A DNA stretch of 64,000 nt from Neoarius graeffei (Eukaryota > Chordata > Actinopteri > Siluriformes > Ariidae): NCBI RefSeq assembly GCF_027579695.1, contig NC_083578.1, forward strand, positions 2,675,268 through 2,739,267, read 5' to 3'. How positions within the stretch are numbered: the first letter of the stretch is position 1; every line of letters starts with the position of its first letter. Both the position numbers and the translations under genes were made by a program. Under the pieces are notes generated by a model that was given only the letters and a program-made list of their open reading frames with translations, was not told the DNA's origin and made no database searches. Positions 45,251 through 56,423 of this stretch are shown in pieces.

Positions 45251-45815
45251 CACTCTCTGGCCACTTTATTAGGAACACCCTAATCAGCCGATCCATTGAT
45301 ACATCAAAACCCGCAGATACAAATCAGGAGCTTCAGTTAATGTTCACAATGTTCAAACATCAGAACGGGAAAAACTGTGATCTCACAGTGTGACTTTCTT
45401 TCTGTCACTGTGGTATGGGTGTTGGTTTGATCCAGATGGACTGGTTTGAGTATTTCAGAAGCTGCTGATCTCCTGGGGTTTTCACACACAACAGTCTCTA
45501 GAGTTTACACAGAATGGTGCAGAAAACAAAAAACACTGAGTGAGTGAGCGACAGTTCTGTGGGTGGAAACAAACGCCTTGTTGATAAGAGAGGGTCAGAG
45601 GGAAATGGACAGATTCGAGATGGTTCAAGCTTCTTTTTTTTTTGCCAGGAAGCATATAGTAACTCATATAATCACTCTTTACAACTGTGATAAGCAGAAA
45701 AGCATCTCAGCATGCAACAGCAGAACAGAAGAACACACTGGGTTCCACTCCTGCAGCCAAGAACACGGATCTTACAATCAACAACACGTCCCTATTAAAG
45801 TGGCCGTGGAGTGTG
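45251..45815 (+). mobile_element. Non-autonomous Tc1-type element
   Basis: The TA-flanked ends CACTCTCTGGCCACTTTATT and TAAAGTGGCCGTGGAGTG are inverted repeats. The interior (TTTGAGTATTTCAGAAGCTG, TCTAGAGTTTACACAGAATG, GAAGAACACACTGGGTTCC) is shared, reversed, with 52418-52939. No transposase frame is visible. Confidence 0.85.
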
Positions 45816-46249
45816 TATTAGTTTTTGTTTGTTTGCAGTGAAATAAGTAGTTTATTTCTAACATCATTTAAAGATTTTATTTATTTTAAAAATGCAAATT
45901 TACACATTTAATTAAATGAAGACTCATTTACATTAATTATAAAAAAAAAAAGTTCCTCTGCATGAAGTCCTCGTTCGAACATCACAGATCACCTGGAGAT
46001 GATGAATTGTGGTATCTAATGTAATCAAATATTAAACCCTGTTCACCTGCCTGTAGTGTCCTGCTTTAAGAGGATGTGATGGATATAAATCCTAATTTTC
46101 AATGAGTTTCGTCATTTTTCAACAAAAATGAGACGCCGCTGCTCATCGCTCATGGCGTCGGCTTCAGCTGGAGACACTGAGGAGATTTTATAATCACAGG
46201 GTCTGCTAATAAAAGTCATGTTTAAGTCTCAATGAATTGTGTTGAGAAA

Positions 46250-46383
46250 ACACACACACACACACACAATGTGATCAGAGACCAAGACATTCTTTTTTCC
46301 TGCAGGAAAGCAGCGCCCCCTGGTGGTCACTGATGGTCAGTACACACAGGAGAGCAGAACATTGGGGGGGGGGGGGGGGGGGG
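46250..46383. repeat. (CA)n run and a 20-G homopolymer
   Basis: A CA run lies at 46250-46268. An uninterrupted run of 20 G occupies 46364-46383. Confidence 0.95.
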
Positions 46384-46775
46384 TTTAAATCAGGTTTTAT
46401 ATTACAGCTACTCCTTCTCTGTGTAACACCAGAACAGTTTTATTTCTATATCCTGCTGAAGCACTGCTGTCCACACTGTAGTTTAATAAAACTCACTTTA
46501 ACTCATTTTATCACTTAAACTAAATTCCGTTCCACACAACATCATCCTCCTCTTCCTCAAGCTCCAAGTGGAGGAACATAACTTAGTCATGCTGTGAGTT
46601 TGTAATGTTTGTTTGCTTGTTTTAAATCTATATAAATGTGGGTGCTTCACTAAGGAGAGTAAACCTGGAAAGTCTCAGCGGTAGCTTTGGCTCTGTGATT
46701 CCGGCATCGGGTCATGACCCATTTGCCCCACTGTGAGGGCTCTAATGCCTGAGTTGGAGGGTTGCTAACTCCACC

Positions 46776-47010
46776 TCAGGCATCCAGACTTTCCCCTGCA
46801 GAAACCACACTGCTCTCATTCTCACTAACCCTCTCTAGAGTCTGGATACTCACTTCTAAAGATACAACCTTCTCCATCAGAGAACTAACTAACACACATT
46901 TATCACAAATAAAGCTATCATTAGTGACGGAGGAAGAATGACTAAACATCTTGCAATCAGCACACTGAACAAGCTGAAGGTGTGCCGTGATGAATGGATT
47001 TACGTACCTT
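46776..47010 (-). pseudogene. LINE ORF1-like remnant with zinc knuckles
   Basis: The reversed strand reads QCADCKMFSHSSSVTND, then FICDKCVLVSSLMEKVVSLE and IQTLERVSENESSV before a stop. A Cys-x2-Cys / Cys-x2-Cys pair followed by a short heptad-like segment is typical of ORF1 of fish L2/CR1-type LINEs. The rest of the element is absent. Function is inferred from the pattern only. Confidence 0.55.
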
Positions 47011-47124
47011 AATCGAAGATCTGTTAATATTAAAGCAGATCTGATGTGAATGGCCTCCGCTTACAGTCTTTGGACAGGAAAATGGCATTTTTCAAAAAAA
47101 AAAAAGAAAGTGCAGCAGAAGGGA

Positions 47125-47858
47125 AAGTGAACGAGACCCCCAGTGATAGCGTAGCTCACTCCGGCCCCATCTAGTCCAATAGGAATGATCTAAAGTGCGC
47201 AATAAATGTTGTAAGCTCTATACCAGCTATATATAGAAGTGATATCCACCCTAGGAATACCGACCTATTTACCAGAAAGAATCCAAACGGCGAGGAATTG
47301 ACCAAGAAGAATTGATTTTTGTTGAACTTCTCATTAAGGCTTAATTAGTCCATAACTTCATTAATCTGGGTAGAATTTATATGCACCCTAGGTACCCAAC
47401 CTTCATACCAGAAAGAATAAAAATTGGTGAAGAATTGAGAGAGAAGAAGTGATTTTTGTGGAACTGCTTATTAAGGCTTAATTAGTCCATAATTTCATTA
47501 ATAATTGTAATGAAGCAAATCTGTGTAGAAGTTATATGCACCCTAGGTCCCCCTACCTTCATACCAGAAAGAATCAAAATCGGTGAAGAATTGAGGGAGA
47601 AGAAGCGATTTGTGTGGAAACTGCTCATTAGGGATTGATTAATTACTCCATATCTTCATTATTAATTGCAATTATGCAAATTTGGGTAGAAGCTATATGC
47701 ACCCCAGGCAGACCGACCTTCCTGCCAAAACGAATAAAAATCGGTGAAGAACTGAGAGAGAAGAAGCATTTAATGTGAACGACACTGGACAGACGATGGA
47801 CAATACATGATGGCATACTGTAAACTCATCACCTATCGGCCGGATGAGCTAATAATAC
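47125..47858 (-). repeat. Element with four internal ~138-bp units (inverted partner of 44322)
   Basis: It is the reverse complement of 44322-44756, ending in CACCTATCGGCCGGATGAGC, but has four internal units instead of two. Units 3 and 4 carry an extra AATTGTAATGAAGCAAAT or AATTGCAATTATGCAAAT segment. Confidence 0.8.
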
Positions 47859-48049
47859 AACAAAAATAAAATGCTAGTGGAGAAATATTGATGAAAAAGG
47901 CTGTAGCTTAAACTCAGACACGAAAAAAAGACTCGTGGCAAACAATTCGTAAACAGGAACTATGTCACAGGAAACTGCATCGCTGTAAGAGGTAAGACCG
48001 AAAAAAGGCCGAGGTCACTGTGTTTATAATCACACTATCTGTTATCACC

Positions 48050-48226
48050 CAACGAGGATGGGTTCCCTTTAGAGTCTGGTTCCTCTCTCGGTTTCTTCCT
48101 CGTGTCGTCTCCGGGAGGTTTTCCTCTTCACCATCACCTCAGGCTTCTTCATTCAGGATAAAGTTTAGAATTTATACATTTCTGCCAAGCTGCTTTGTGA
48201 CAGTGTTTACTGTTAAAAGTGCTGTA
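48050..48226 (+). mobile_element. L2-like LINE 3' end, isolated
   Basis: CGAGGATGGGTTCCCTTT, GGTTTCTTCCTCGTGTCGTC and AAAAGTGCTGTA match 19140-19340. No coding part is attached. The next element starts exactly at its last bases. Confidence 0.85.
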
Positions 48227-49792
48227 GGGGAGAGCGGGGAAACTCGGGACGAGTTTCAGCTTTTGTAGATTGTGTGAAATTCTTTGCAAGTTGTGTCACG
48301 TTCATATTGCGTATTGAGAGAGTATTTACTCTTCCCTCTGACCACACCATGAGTTTCTCAGCTTGTCACATTTACTGGCCTTCAGACTTCACTTTTTTTT
48401 CTCATTATGTTTTACAGGGAGACACGGGACAAAAGTAAAATCCTTAGCTGAATCCTACATGTTTAATTTTTATTTATTATTTTATAAACTTGTCCCGTAT
48501 GAACTGTATGAACACACGATGCTGGTACAGCGACAGAAAAATGTCCGTTTACCCAAAACCTGACTCAACAAAAACAGTTCCATTCTCAAGAAGGAATGAA
48601 ATAAGATTAATCCTCATGCAAGGACACGCCCACATTTTTAACAAACATTTTAAACAGTTTTATATTTTTGAACCACAAGAACAAACCTGTAACATCATGA
48701 ACTGTCCCAACTCTCCCCATCTGGACACTGTGAAAAAAAAATCCTGAATTTTTTTTCCCCAGAATTTAATTTGAATAAATAATACTATATCTGGTAACTC
48801 GAGGCTACAGACTTGAATAATAGACGGCCTTTCAGAATTTTCAAGTGTAGGTCGCAAAAAAATTTTCCCCAACACCCAATTATTTTTGTTTAGTGACCGA
48901 AAGCTACTGAATTCAAATAACAGACTTCCAAATGTATTAGTTTATTTTTAAATCAAACAATTAATGAATTCATCTCCACGTGGCCCTAAATTCTCTGCTA
49001 TTTTTTCCTGCTTCACCATGACCCAATTCAAGACACTACATCATGCATCACGTGGTGGGCTTTCCCCGTTTGCACAAGGCATTGTGGGATACAAATTTGA
49101 AACAGGAGAGAAAAATGGAGGATGTGAGTGTGCGAATGAAACGTGAAAGAGCGACTACAGTAACGGAAAGAAAGCGAAAAGAAAAGACGTTATGTTATAT
49201 ACGAAGGAAAGGAAACGCAGGACCAAACTAATAAATATGGGCGCTCAGCGAGCACCTCGGTGTGATCAGCTGTTCGTTTAGCGACAGAATGATGGAACTG
49301 TCAGTGCACGCTCAAAGGGAAACCTGTAGATGGCAGTAATGCAACACTGTGGATGCCAGCTGCCGTAAAACCCAAAAGAAGAAGAAGAAGGTAAACCTGC
49401 GCATGCGCACACGGACTTCCTCTGTCTGCTTGACTGCGCCAAGCGAGCGATTTCATGCACATTATTTGCTTTAATCCCCTCAAATTAAATAACTTCCCAG
49501 CCACAGAATGGCCTGATATTTTGTGAGATAATACAGAAATAAACAGATATCACAATCACCACATTTCAGACGGAACTAAATTTCACCGATTTTATGAAAT
49601 CGAAAGGCCGTCTCGCTGTAATTTCTCATGAATCCCCAATTCTCCAGTGTACATTACAGTATAGAACAGAGATGGCAGTGACATCTAAATTCTGATGGAA
49701 TCTAAAACCTGATTGGGTGAAAGTGATTGATGGATTTATGGAAATACAAACTGTCCCATGTCTCCCCTGTCACAAGTGTCCCTGCTCTCCCC
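48227..49792. mobile_element. TA-flanked TIR element (GGGGAGAGCGGGG ends)
   Basis: The ends GGGGAGAGCGGGGA and TCCCTGCTCTCCCC are inverted repeats flanked by TA on both sides (48225-48226 and 49793-49794). Subterminal GACACGGGACA and TGTCCCATGTCTCCCC are also inverted. The interior of 1.5 kb has only short open frames with no recognised domain, so it is non-autonomous. Confidence 0.8.
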
Positions 49793-49799
49793 TAATAAT

Positions 49800-50061
49800 A
49801 AAAATTGAATTGAATAAATTCACAGTGTCTGAATTTCAGCAGGAATCAGAAATACAATTTAATTCCATAATCAAACATACAGTATCATCACACTCAGTTT
49901 ACACACAACCCAAATCTGCAGTTTTATCACTTTTACATTACATTACTTTTATTTTCACTTTTTAACCAAGCTGGTTCAGGATTAATATCACATTTAAATG
50001 GAAAAAAAAAATATTGAGATAATTGTTTCACTAATTATGCCATTATATACAGCATTTTCCT

Positions 50062-50107
<46 letters not shown>

Positions 50108-50526
50108 ATTAACTGTTTTTTTAAATATCTGAGACCACAAATGAACTTATCTGAGAAATATTGTCCATTTCTACACATTTACACACACTACACACACATT
50201 TACACACACTACACACACATTTACACACACTACACACACATTTACACACACTACACTCCGTCCCTCATAATTACGAGATAAATAACTGAATGATGTGTCT
50301 TTAACAGGGTTAAAACATACATTAGTGAATACGCGAGTCAATAAAAACTGACTCTTGGTAGTGCACTCACTCTTTATGATGAGTAATGTTAGTAAAGAGC
50401 TGGGAGACAGGACACAAGTATCATATCACAATTCTCAAAGGCATTTCTATCATATACAATCTGAAAATAAAGCCTGTTTAATTATTTAGCCCATATCATG
50501 TATTTTTATTTGCATTTTATAATTTT
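49800..50526. repeat. AT-rich DNA with (CA)n and an ACACATTT tandem
   Basis: A CA run lies at 50066-50105. At about 50172-50252 there are four copies of a 22-bp unit containing ACACTACACACAC and ATTTACAC. No gene was recognised. Confidence 0.8.
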
Positions 50527-51080
50527 ACACACAACACCATGCAAAGAAATGCTGCAGAGCAAAGATGCCTTCAAAAATAAGGAAATTAAATGTTTTGATT
50601 TTTTTTTAAATATTATAAACAGTAATCAGTGAGCCATAAGAAATGAAACAGAGTCAGTATTTGGTGTGAGATGACCCTTTGCTTTAAAAATAAATAAATA
50701 AAATCTCCGTCTCAGGTCCAGTGAGTGCAGTTTTATGTGGAAATGATCTGTAGGTTTTCCTGAGCATCTTACAGAACCAGCCACAGTTCTTCTGGACACT
50801 TTGACTGTCACACTCACTTCTTCATTTTACACCAAAACCCAGCAGCCTTCTTTTTTTTTTAATTTATGTCTGAAAAGTTTCTCTTAATATCTTACAATAT
50901 GCTGCTTTCTTCACTTTAACATTTAGGCTAATGCTGTGCTGGAAATCTAACATTTTGGAAATTTAAAATTTTTCTGGACTGATTTGACAGTGTAGAAGTG
51001 ATAAAATAAAAATTTATAAGAAAGAAAAAAGGTTGATGTAAGAAAAAACAGGGTAATGAATTTTACACAACGTTGTATGT
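50527..51080. repeat. Dispersed repeat family F2, copy 1
   Basis: It shares long blocks with 55861-56423 in the same orientation: AGTAATCAGTGAGCC, GTCCAGTGAGTGCAG, TGATCTGTAGGTTTTCC and ACACCAAAACCCAGCAGCC. The terminal GTGCAAAAGTC repeat is not preserved here. Confidence 0.8.
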
Positions 51081-52417
51081 TCAACTGGAAAAAAAATTTC
51101 AAAATTTATGTAATTTTTTTTGCATCAAATCAGCTGCTTCTAGTCAAATTATAATTAAACAAAACCAAATTTATAATTTTATTTGTGCATATTTTGACAT
51201 AATTTATCGCAGTATCAATATCAGAGCAATTCTTCAGCAGAGAGACTAAAATGATGAACTGATTAAGATTGCCTTAATTTATCAGGGCTGAGTTTCCCAA
51301 AAGCATCATATCACAAAGATCATCGTTAAATGGTCAAGCGAGCAGCACAATGAACTCTCTCTCTCTCTCTAGTTAAGATGCTCTTAACATTAAGAGGCTT
51401 TTGGGAAACCCAGCCCAGCTCAGTGATCTTGCTAAAGTCTGGAATCCAAGGCAAAATGTGCTGAAAACCAAATTTAAAAATCATCACAACCCCAATTATA
51501 GCAATGTCACTTCAGGGGGATCTGGGTTTGAATTTTAAGAAATGAAAGTTCTATTTTTTTTTTCTGATGTAATTCCGTTACTGACTTTTCTTTCCTTGTA
51601 AAAGATTTGGTGTTCAGGGTTAAACATAGCTGCTTTTTTTAGGGTCAAAAGACCCCATACAGTGTGAAAATGTATTTAATACCCTTATCTTGAGAACCAC
51701 AACTAAAAGAGTTTTGCTGTGAATGTGATTCCGTTCCTGAAGAACGACCTGATTATACCGGTACTGTCATATCAACCAGCACTAGTAACATGTATAAATA
51801 CAGTCTACATAAATCTCATTTTTTAAAAAAAGCAGGAATCACAAACACACATGGTTCATTCACTGATCTGGGGACGGTTCTAATCTCTCCGAGTTTTATC
51901 GCTGTTATTCAGACATTCCTGGAAATAAAGTAACAGGCTCCGGAGTCACCGTGTGCCATAAATACTTCAGGACATGAAACTCACATTTGCTGCGATTAGG
52001 AATTAAGCAAGAGGTTAAGTGGCTGAAGATCAGTCACTCTGGAGGAGAAGTGAAACTCTAATTGCCCGTGAGCTCCCGACACAATAACAGAAATCAGGAA
52101 AGAGGACGAAGAGTGCTGGCTGAAGTTCAAACTGAATTATGATCCAATCTACAGCCAGTGCAGAAGGTCATGGTGGTTTCAGTCATATTCTGCTGAAGTT
52201 GAAATTTTCACAGATTATTTATAACAGCGGAAGAAATGAGTGTGTGTGGTTTGACTATTGTGGGGAGACAAAAATACCGTACAAATCAAGTGGTGCCTCA
52301 ACCTCATACACACTTTCACACACACTTACATCCCAAATATCTGATCAGAGTCCGAATCTACAACTGAAATCTGCAGTTTCATCGTTTCATCAACATTAAA
52401 TTACCCAAGAATCCAAT
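51081..52417. other. No recognised features
   Basis: AT-rich sequence with a short (CT)n run near 51357. An inverted pair GTTTCCCAAAAGC/GCTTTTGGGAAAC lies at about 51292 and 51397. No gene was recognised. Confidence 0.45.
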
Positions 52418-52939
52418 ATTGATTGTAAGATCCCTGTTCTTGGCTGCAGGAGCGGAACCCAGTGTGTTCTTCTGTTCTGCTGTTGCGTGCTGAGATGCTT
52501 TTCTGCTCATCACGGTTGTAAAGAGTGATTATATGAGTTACTCTATCCTTCCTGGCCAAAAAGCTCAAACCACCTCAAACCTGTCCATTTTCTGATCTCT
52601 GACCGTCAACAAGGCGTTTGTTTTTTCCATCCACAGAACTGTTGCTCACTCATCAAAAAATGTTTTCTGTTTTCTGCACCAGTCTGTGTAAACTCTAGAG
52701 ACTGTTGAGTGAAAACCCCAGGAGGAGATCAGCAGCTTCTGAAATACTCAAACCAAAACTACTCATCTGGCTCAAACCAGCACCCATACCACAGTGAAAG
52801 GAAGTCACACAAAAATTGAGATCACAGTTTTTTCCATTCTGATGTTTGAACATTGTGAGCATTAATTAACTGACGCTCTTGATTTGTATCTGCGTGATTT
52901 GATGCAGGTAAATGTTCCTAATAAAGTGGCCGGTGAGTG
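52418..52939 (-). mobile_element. Non-autonomous Tc1-type element, reversed copy
   Basis: This is the reverse complement of most of 45251-45815. Its right side ends TAAAGTGGCCGGTGAGTG followed by TA; the other terminus is missing. Confidence 0.82.
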
Positions 52940-53054
52940 TATGGGTGTTTGGGAAATTCTTACATCCTGTTTCACATCATTTTATCGGCACTGACTACTG
53001 ACAAAATTGCCCAAGCAGCACATCCTTATGATGAACAATGCTTTCGTCCACAGC

Positions 53055-54160
53055 CATGCTGAATTCTGGACTCTGATTGGTCAGAAAGTGTTGATTCGTT
53101 TTCTGTAACAGCAGCTCTGACAGTAATCACAGGTTTATATTAATGCGCTCGTTTCTATAGTAACAGCTCGTTCACAGGGACTCGTTCAGCAGACGTTCCA
53201 CATAAACTGATCAAAGTGACACAGGTCGAAGTGCTGGTTCAGGAACCATTCAATCCCCTCCCCTTTCTGAAATGTTTGAGCTGATGCCCATCCGCATACG
53301 GTAGCTGGTACACATCATCTTGTTTCAATACATTTTATTTTCTGATGCAGGGCGTCCAAACCACGTTAGTCCGTTTACAAACTGCTCGCTCAGCAGCCAG
53401 TTCGGAAAAGTCACATGAGATCATACACGGTTCAGAGGTCACGACCGTGGAGCCACAGCAAATATGGCGGATCGCCCAGATCAAACGAAGACTACTAAAT
53501 TGAGACAAAAACCAACGATTTTAAAGAAGTCTCTGGCAAAAACGCACCAGTAGAGAGAGAAAACACAGCAAGACAAGCCGAGGAAATACTGCTGGGTCTT
53601 GAGCGCTTGCTTGTGTGTCAGAAGCTGCCGGTTCTGCCATGTTTGTCACAACCTCGCTCATTATAATATTATAATGAGGATAAACTTCGGCTGTTTCTGT
53701 GCCCAGGTGTAAACATTAGCGCGTGGTGTTTATCCAGCTCACAGGCACGAGGCAGCGGGGAATACAGCGAGTACCTCGGGGTTATTCTAGCTCCACAGGG
53801 TACTATTCATCTTTTTAATACATCAACCTGTGTCACTTTAAAGGGCGTGGCATGGAAGGAGTCTCCAGTGTTAGCACTTTGTAACACTCACATGTAAAGC
53901 TGTAGCTTTAAGTTTTCTGGCATGACAATTTTTTTTTGTTGTTTTATATGAAAACAGAAAGAAACTAAATATTAAATATAATTACAAATGGATAAAAAGT
54001 ACAGTGTGTCGTTCTTTAATTAATTTTAACAAATATTCCTGATGGCTGGCGATGATTGGTGTGATATAATAGGATATAATAAAACACTTGGGGATGCGCT
54101 ATACTAGGAAAAGAACCAACTGTGGCGTGGTCACTGTAACTCCACATCACATCACGTCAC
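53055..54160 (-). repeat. Dispersed repeat F1 copy with an inserted element
   Basis: It starts GAATTCTGGACTCTGATTGG and continues to about 53213, then resumes at about 53842 with AAGGAGTCTCCAGTGTTAGC. Between them, 53214-53841 is bounded by the inverted words AAAGTGACACAGGT and ACCTGTGTCACTTT, suggesting a stem or separate insertion. No coding potential. Confidence 0.6.
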
Positions 54161-54196
54161 GTCACTTCACTTCACAGCACCACGTCCACGTCGTGA

Positions 54197-54202
54197 TTTA
54201 TT
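54197..54202 (-). promoter_or_regulatory. Candidate poly(A) signal for the dok1-like gene
   Basis: AATAAA on the minus strand lies about 150 bases downstream of the stop codon at 54352-54354. It is the nearest canonical signal; use is inferred from position. Confidence 0.4.
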
Positions 54203-54351
54203 CCTGACACGCGAAGGCCTCGCTGGATGAACTCAGTGTTCTTTTTTTACCCACAATCATAAAACTGGAGAGAAGTACAGTGACGACTCTTGTTCATTTC
54301 TTCACAGATGACTTGCCTTATTTTTAAAACTTTCACAGAAAGATGTCCAGG

Positions 54352-55410
54352 TTATTCGTTTAGAGAACTACTTTTGATTTTCAGAATCACGTTATCATAT
54401 GGTGAAGTGTCCTTGTCATCTTCAGTCCTATTCCGTATTCCTGGCATCCTGCTTTTCTCTCCTCTCTCTCTTTCCTGCTCGGGAATTCTGGCTCTCCTGG
54501 GAGGTTTGGGAACGGCGTAGTCGTCCACTTGCGCATTATAAGGGAACTCGTGTCCACTGGGATCATGTAAAGCACCCAGGGTCTTCCAGGCATTCCCTCG
54601 GACTTCTTCGGGGTCATCGTAGAGTGCGACCGGAGCAACCGGCGTCGTGGCGCAACCTTCGGGTTCATCGTAAATGTGTTCCACTGGGGAGTATTTATTT
54701 GAATGTCTTTTGGGGGGGTTATGTGGCAAAGATCTGATGGCAGACTCATCGATGCTGTCATAAAGTGGTTCCGCAGATTTTTCTAGATTTTCATCACTCA
54801 AACCATGTTCCAAATGCGATGATGTCAAGATGTCCTTCATGCTTTTCTTGGCAATGTTGTCAAACGGAAGTGAATACTCCATGTCTGGGGAACTGGAACA
54901 AGGGCGGAGTGTTTGGTGTTGCTCTTCTTGCTCAACTCTGTCTGGAATCTCTTTATCTGAAAGTGGTGCCGTGACCCAGGAATAGGCTTCGTCTTCCGTG
55001 CTGGCTAAAGGACAGCTTCGGAAGTTCTTGACCTGGTTCTTTCTTGGCAGTGGCCGTGTGTCGAGGTTTAAACTCTTAACCCCAGTCAAGTGTTTATCTG
55101 TTGGTGTTTCCAGTCTGGTACGGTGAGGTGGGGATTGTCTGGCTTTGTCCTTTACACCTGTTTCACTCAGCATGCTGTAAATGGTACTGGAACCATCCTC
55201 TGTGGGTGTTGTGATTCTGGGCAGCTGGGGCATTGGTACCGTTTCTCGATCTCGAGCACCACTGGAAGATTGTTGCTGCATAAGTCCTGCTTTCTGTAAG
55301 TTAATGGCAGCTTCCACATACTGGAAAATGGCATTGCCTTGCTTGGTGTCGAACTCAAAGTTGCCTTCGCCAGAGTCGCATCTTCTTCCGGCCTCGAAAG
55401 AGAAAGTTGT
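54352..55410 (-). CDS. dok1: Docking protein 1-like, terminal coding exon
   Basis: This 1,059-base exon encodes 352 residues and the stop. It opens with the end of the IRS-type PTB domain, TTFSFEAGRRCDSGEGNFEF then TKQGNAIFQYVEAAI, which binds phosphotyrosine peptides of activated receptors. The tail has tyrosines in docking contexts: YSLP, LYDSI, IYDEPEG, LYDDPEEV, YAVPKPP and a final YDNVILK. In Dok proteins, phosphorylated YxxP sites recruit RasGAP and Nck and damp Ras/MAPK signalling at the membrane. The start is the splice acceptor TCAAAACAG just before 55410, in phase 0 with the exon ending at 55521. YDEPEG and the C-terminal YDNV favour Dok1 over Dok2. The 110-base intron and uninterrupted frame suggest a functional gene. 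Confidence 0.9.
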   Translation of the reverse strand, partial: TTFSFEAGRRCDSGEGNFEFDTKQGNAIFQYVEAAINLQKAGLMQQQSSSGARDRETVPMPQLPRITTPTEDGSSTIYSMLSETGVKDKARQSPPHRTRLETPTDKHLTGVKSLNLDTRPLPRKNQVKNFRSCPLASTEDEAYSWVTAPLSDKEIPDRVEQEEQHQTLRPCSSSPDMEYSLPFDNIAKKSMKDILTSSHLEHGLSDENLEKSAEPLYDSIDESAIRSLPHNPPKRHSNKYSPVEHIYDEPEGCATTPVAPVALYDDPEEVRGNAWKTLGALHDPSGHEFPYNAQVDDYAVPKPPRRARIPEQERERGEKSRMPGIRNRTEDDKDTSPYDNVILKIKSSSLNE

Positions 55411-55520
55411 CTGTTTTGACAAGGACACAACATGGAAGACGAGCATGTTATGAAGATGCCTGAGTTATTGTTTAGAAATTGTTGCTTATCGTTGTGTCAC
55501 AGGAAGCAGAGGAATCGTAC

Positions 55521-55696
55521 CTTGTCTCGTCCGAACCTACGGAGGTACCGATACGGCCAGGTGAAATACACTTCTCCGGTCTTGGGCTCTTTCAGGAGCA
55601 GGCTGTCAAAGTCTGTACGGAGCAAGTACTGTCCTTTCAGCCCACACCTCTCTGCAGCATCGGAACGTCGAACAAACACCTTGAAGTCCCTCAATG
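55521..55696 (-). CDS. dok1: Docking protein 1-like, PTB-domain exon
   Basis: A 176-base exon encodes the first half of the PTB domain: ALRDFKVFVRRSDAAERCGL, GQYLLRTDFDSLLL, and VYFTWPYRYLRRFGRDK. The acceptor follows a long T tract and CTTCAG at 55697-55698. The donor is AAG|GTACGA at 55521/55520. The first two bases complete a split codon (phase 1), and the exon ends in phase 0, matching the terminal exon. Together the exons give about 410 residues. Vertebrate Dok1 has a further PH domain of about 130-150 N-terminal residues that binds membrane phosphoinositides. Its exons were not recognised in the 8.3 kb upstream, which is full of transposons, so they may lie beyond the window. Confidence 0.9.
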
Positions 55697-55860
55697 CTGA
55701 AGACAAAAAAAAAAAAAAAGATTTATTTTAGTGTAATTATTAACATTGAAAGTGGCGCATTTGTTTAAATCATGCTATGAAACAACAAAATACTGTAGGT
55801 TCTTCTGGTTCACCTTTGATGGGTGTCTCTCTGATAATGAGGAAAAAACAACTTGTACAG

Positions 55861-56423
55861 CTCTGTGCAAAAGTCTGAGGCGCATGTAAAGAAACACTGT
55901 CGACCAAAAACGGCTTAAAATAATGAAATGAAATGTTTCCACATTAAAACAATGCTATAAGCAGTAATCAGTGAGCCGTAATAAATGAAACAAAGTCAAT
56001 ATTTGGTGCGAGACGACCCTTTGTGTTAAAAAAATAAATAAATAAAATCTCCGTTGGAGGTCCAGTGAGTGCAGTTTGATGCGGAAATGATCTGTAGGTT
56101 TTCCTGAGCATCTTACAGAACCAGCCGCAGTTCTTCTGGACACTTTGACTGTCACACTCACTTCTTCATTTTACACCAAAACCCAGCAGCCTTCATTATG
56201 CTTTCTTTTTCATTCTGTGCTCTCTTATGGAATACGCTGCTCAGACATGTTACAATTTTTTTTTCTGTGACATTTAATTTTGTGCTGGAAAAAAAAAATT
56301 AACATTTGGAACTCGAAAATGTTTTTGTAATGCTTTGATTTGATAATGTAGAAGTCATAAAATAGAAGTTGATAAAGTTTGTATGGAAAAAAATAGGTTG
56401 GGGGTTAAGACTTTTGCACAGTA
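55861..56423. repeat. Dispersed repeat family F2, copy 2 (TIR ends)
   Basis: The ends CTGTGCAAAAGTCTGAGG and (reversed) CTGTGCAAAAGTCTTAAC are inverted repeats. The interior matches 50527-51080. It lies in the intron upstream of the dok1 PTB exon. Confidence 0.8.

Noticed and set aside
54399..54737. Open frames on the + strand and other minus frames over the dok1 exon
   Set aside because: Shadows of the real coding exon.
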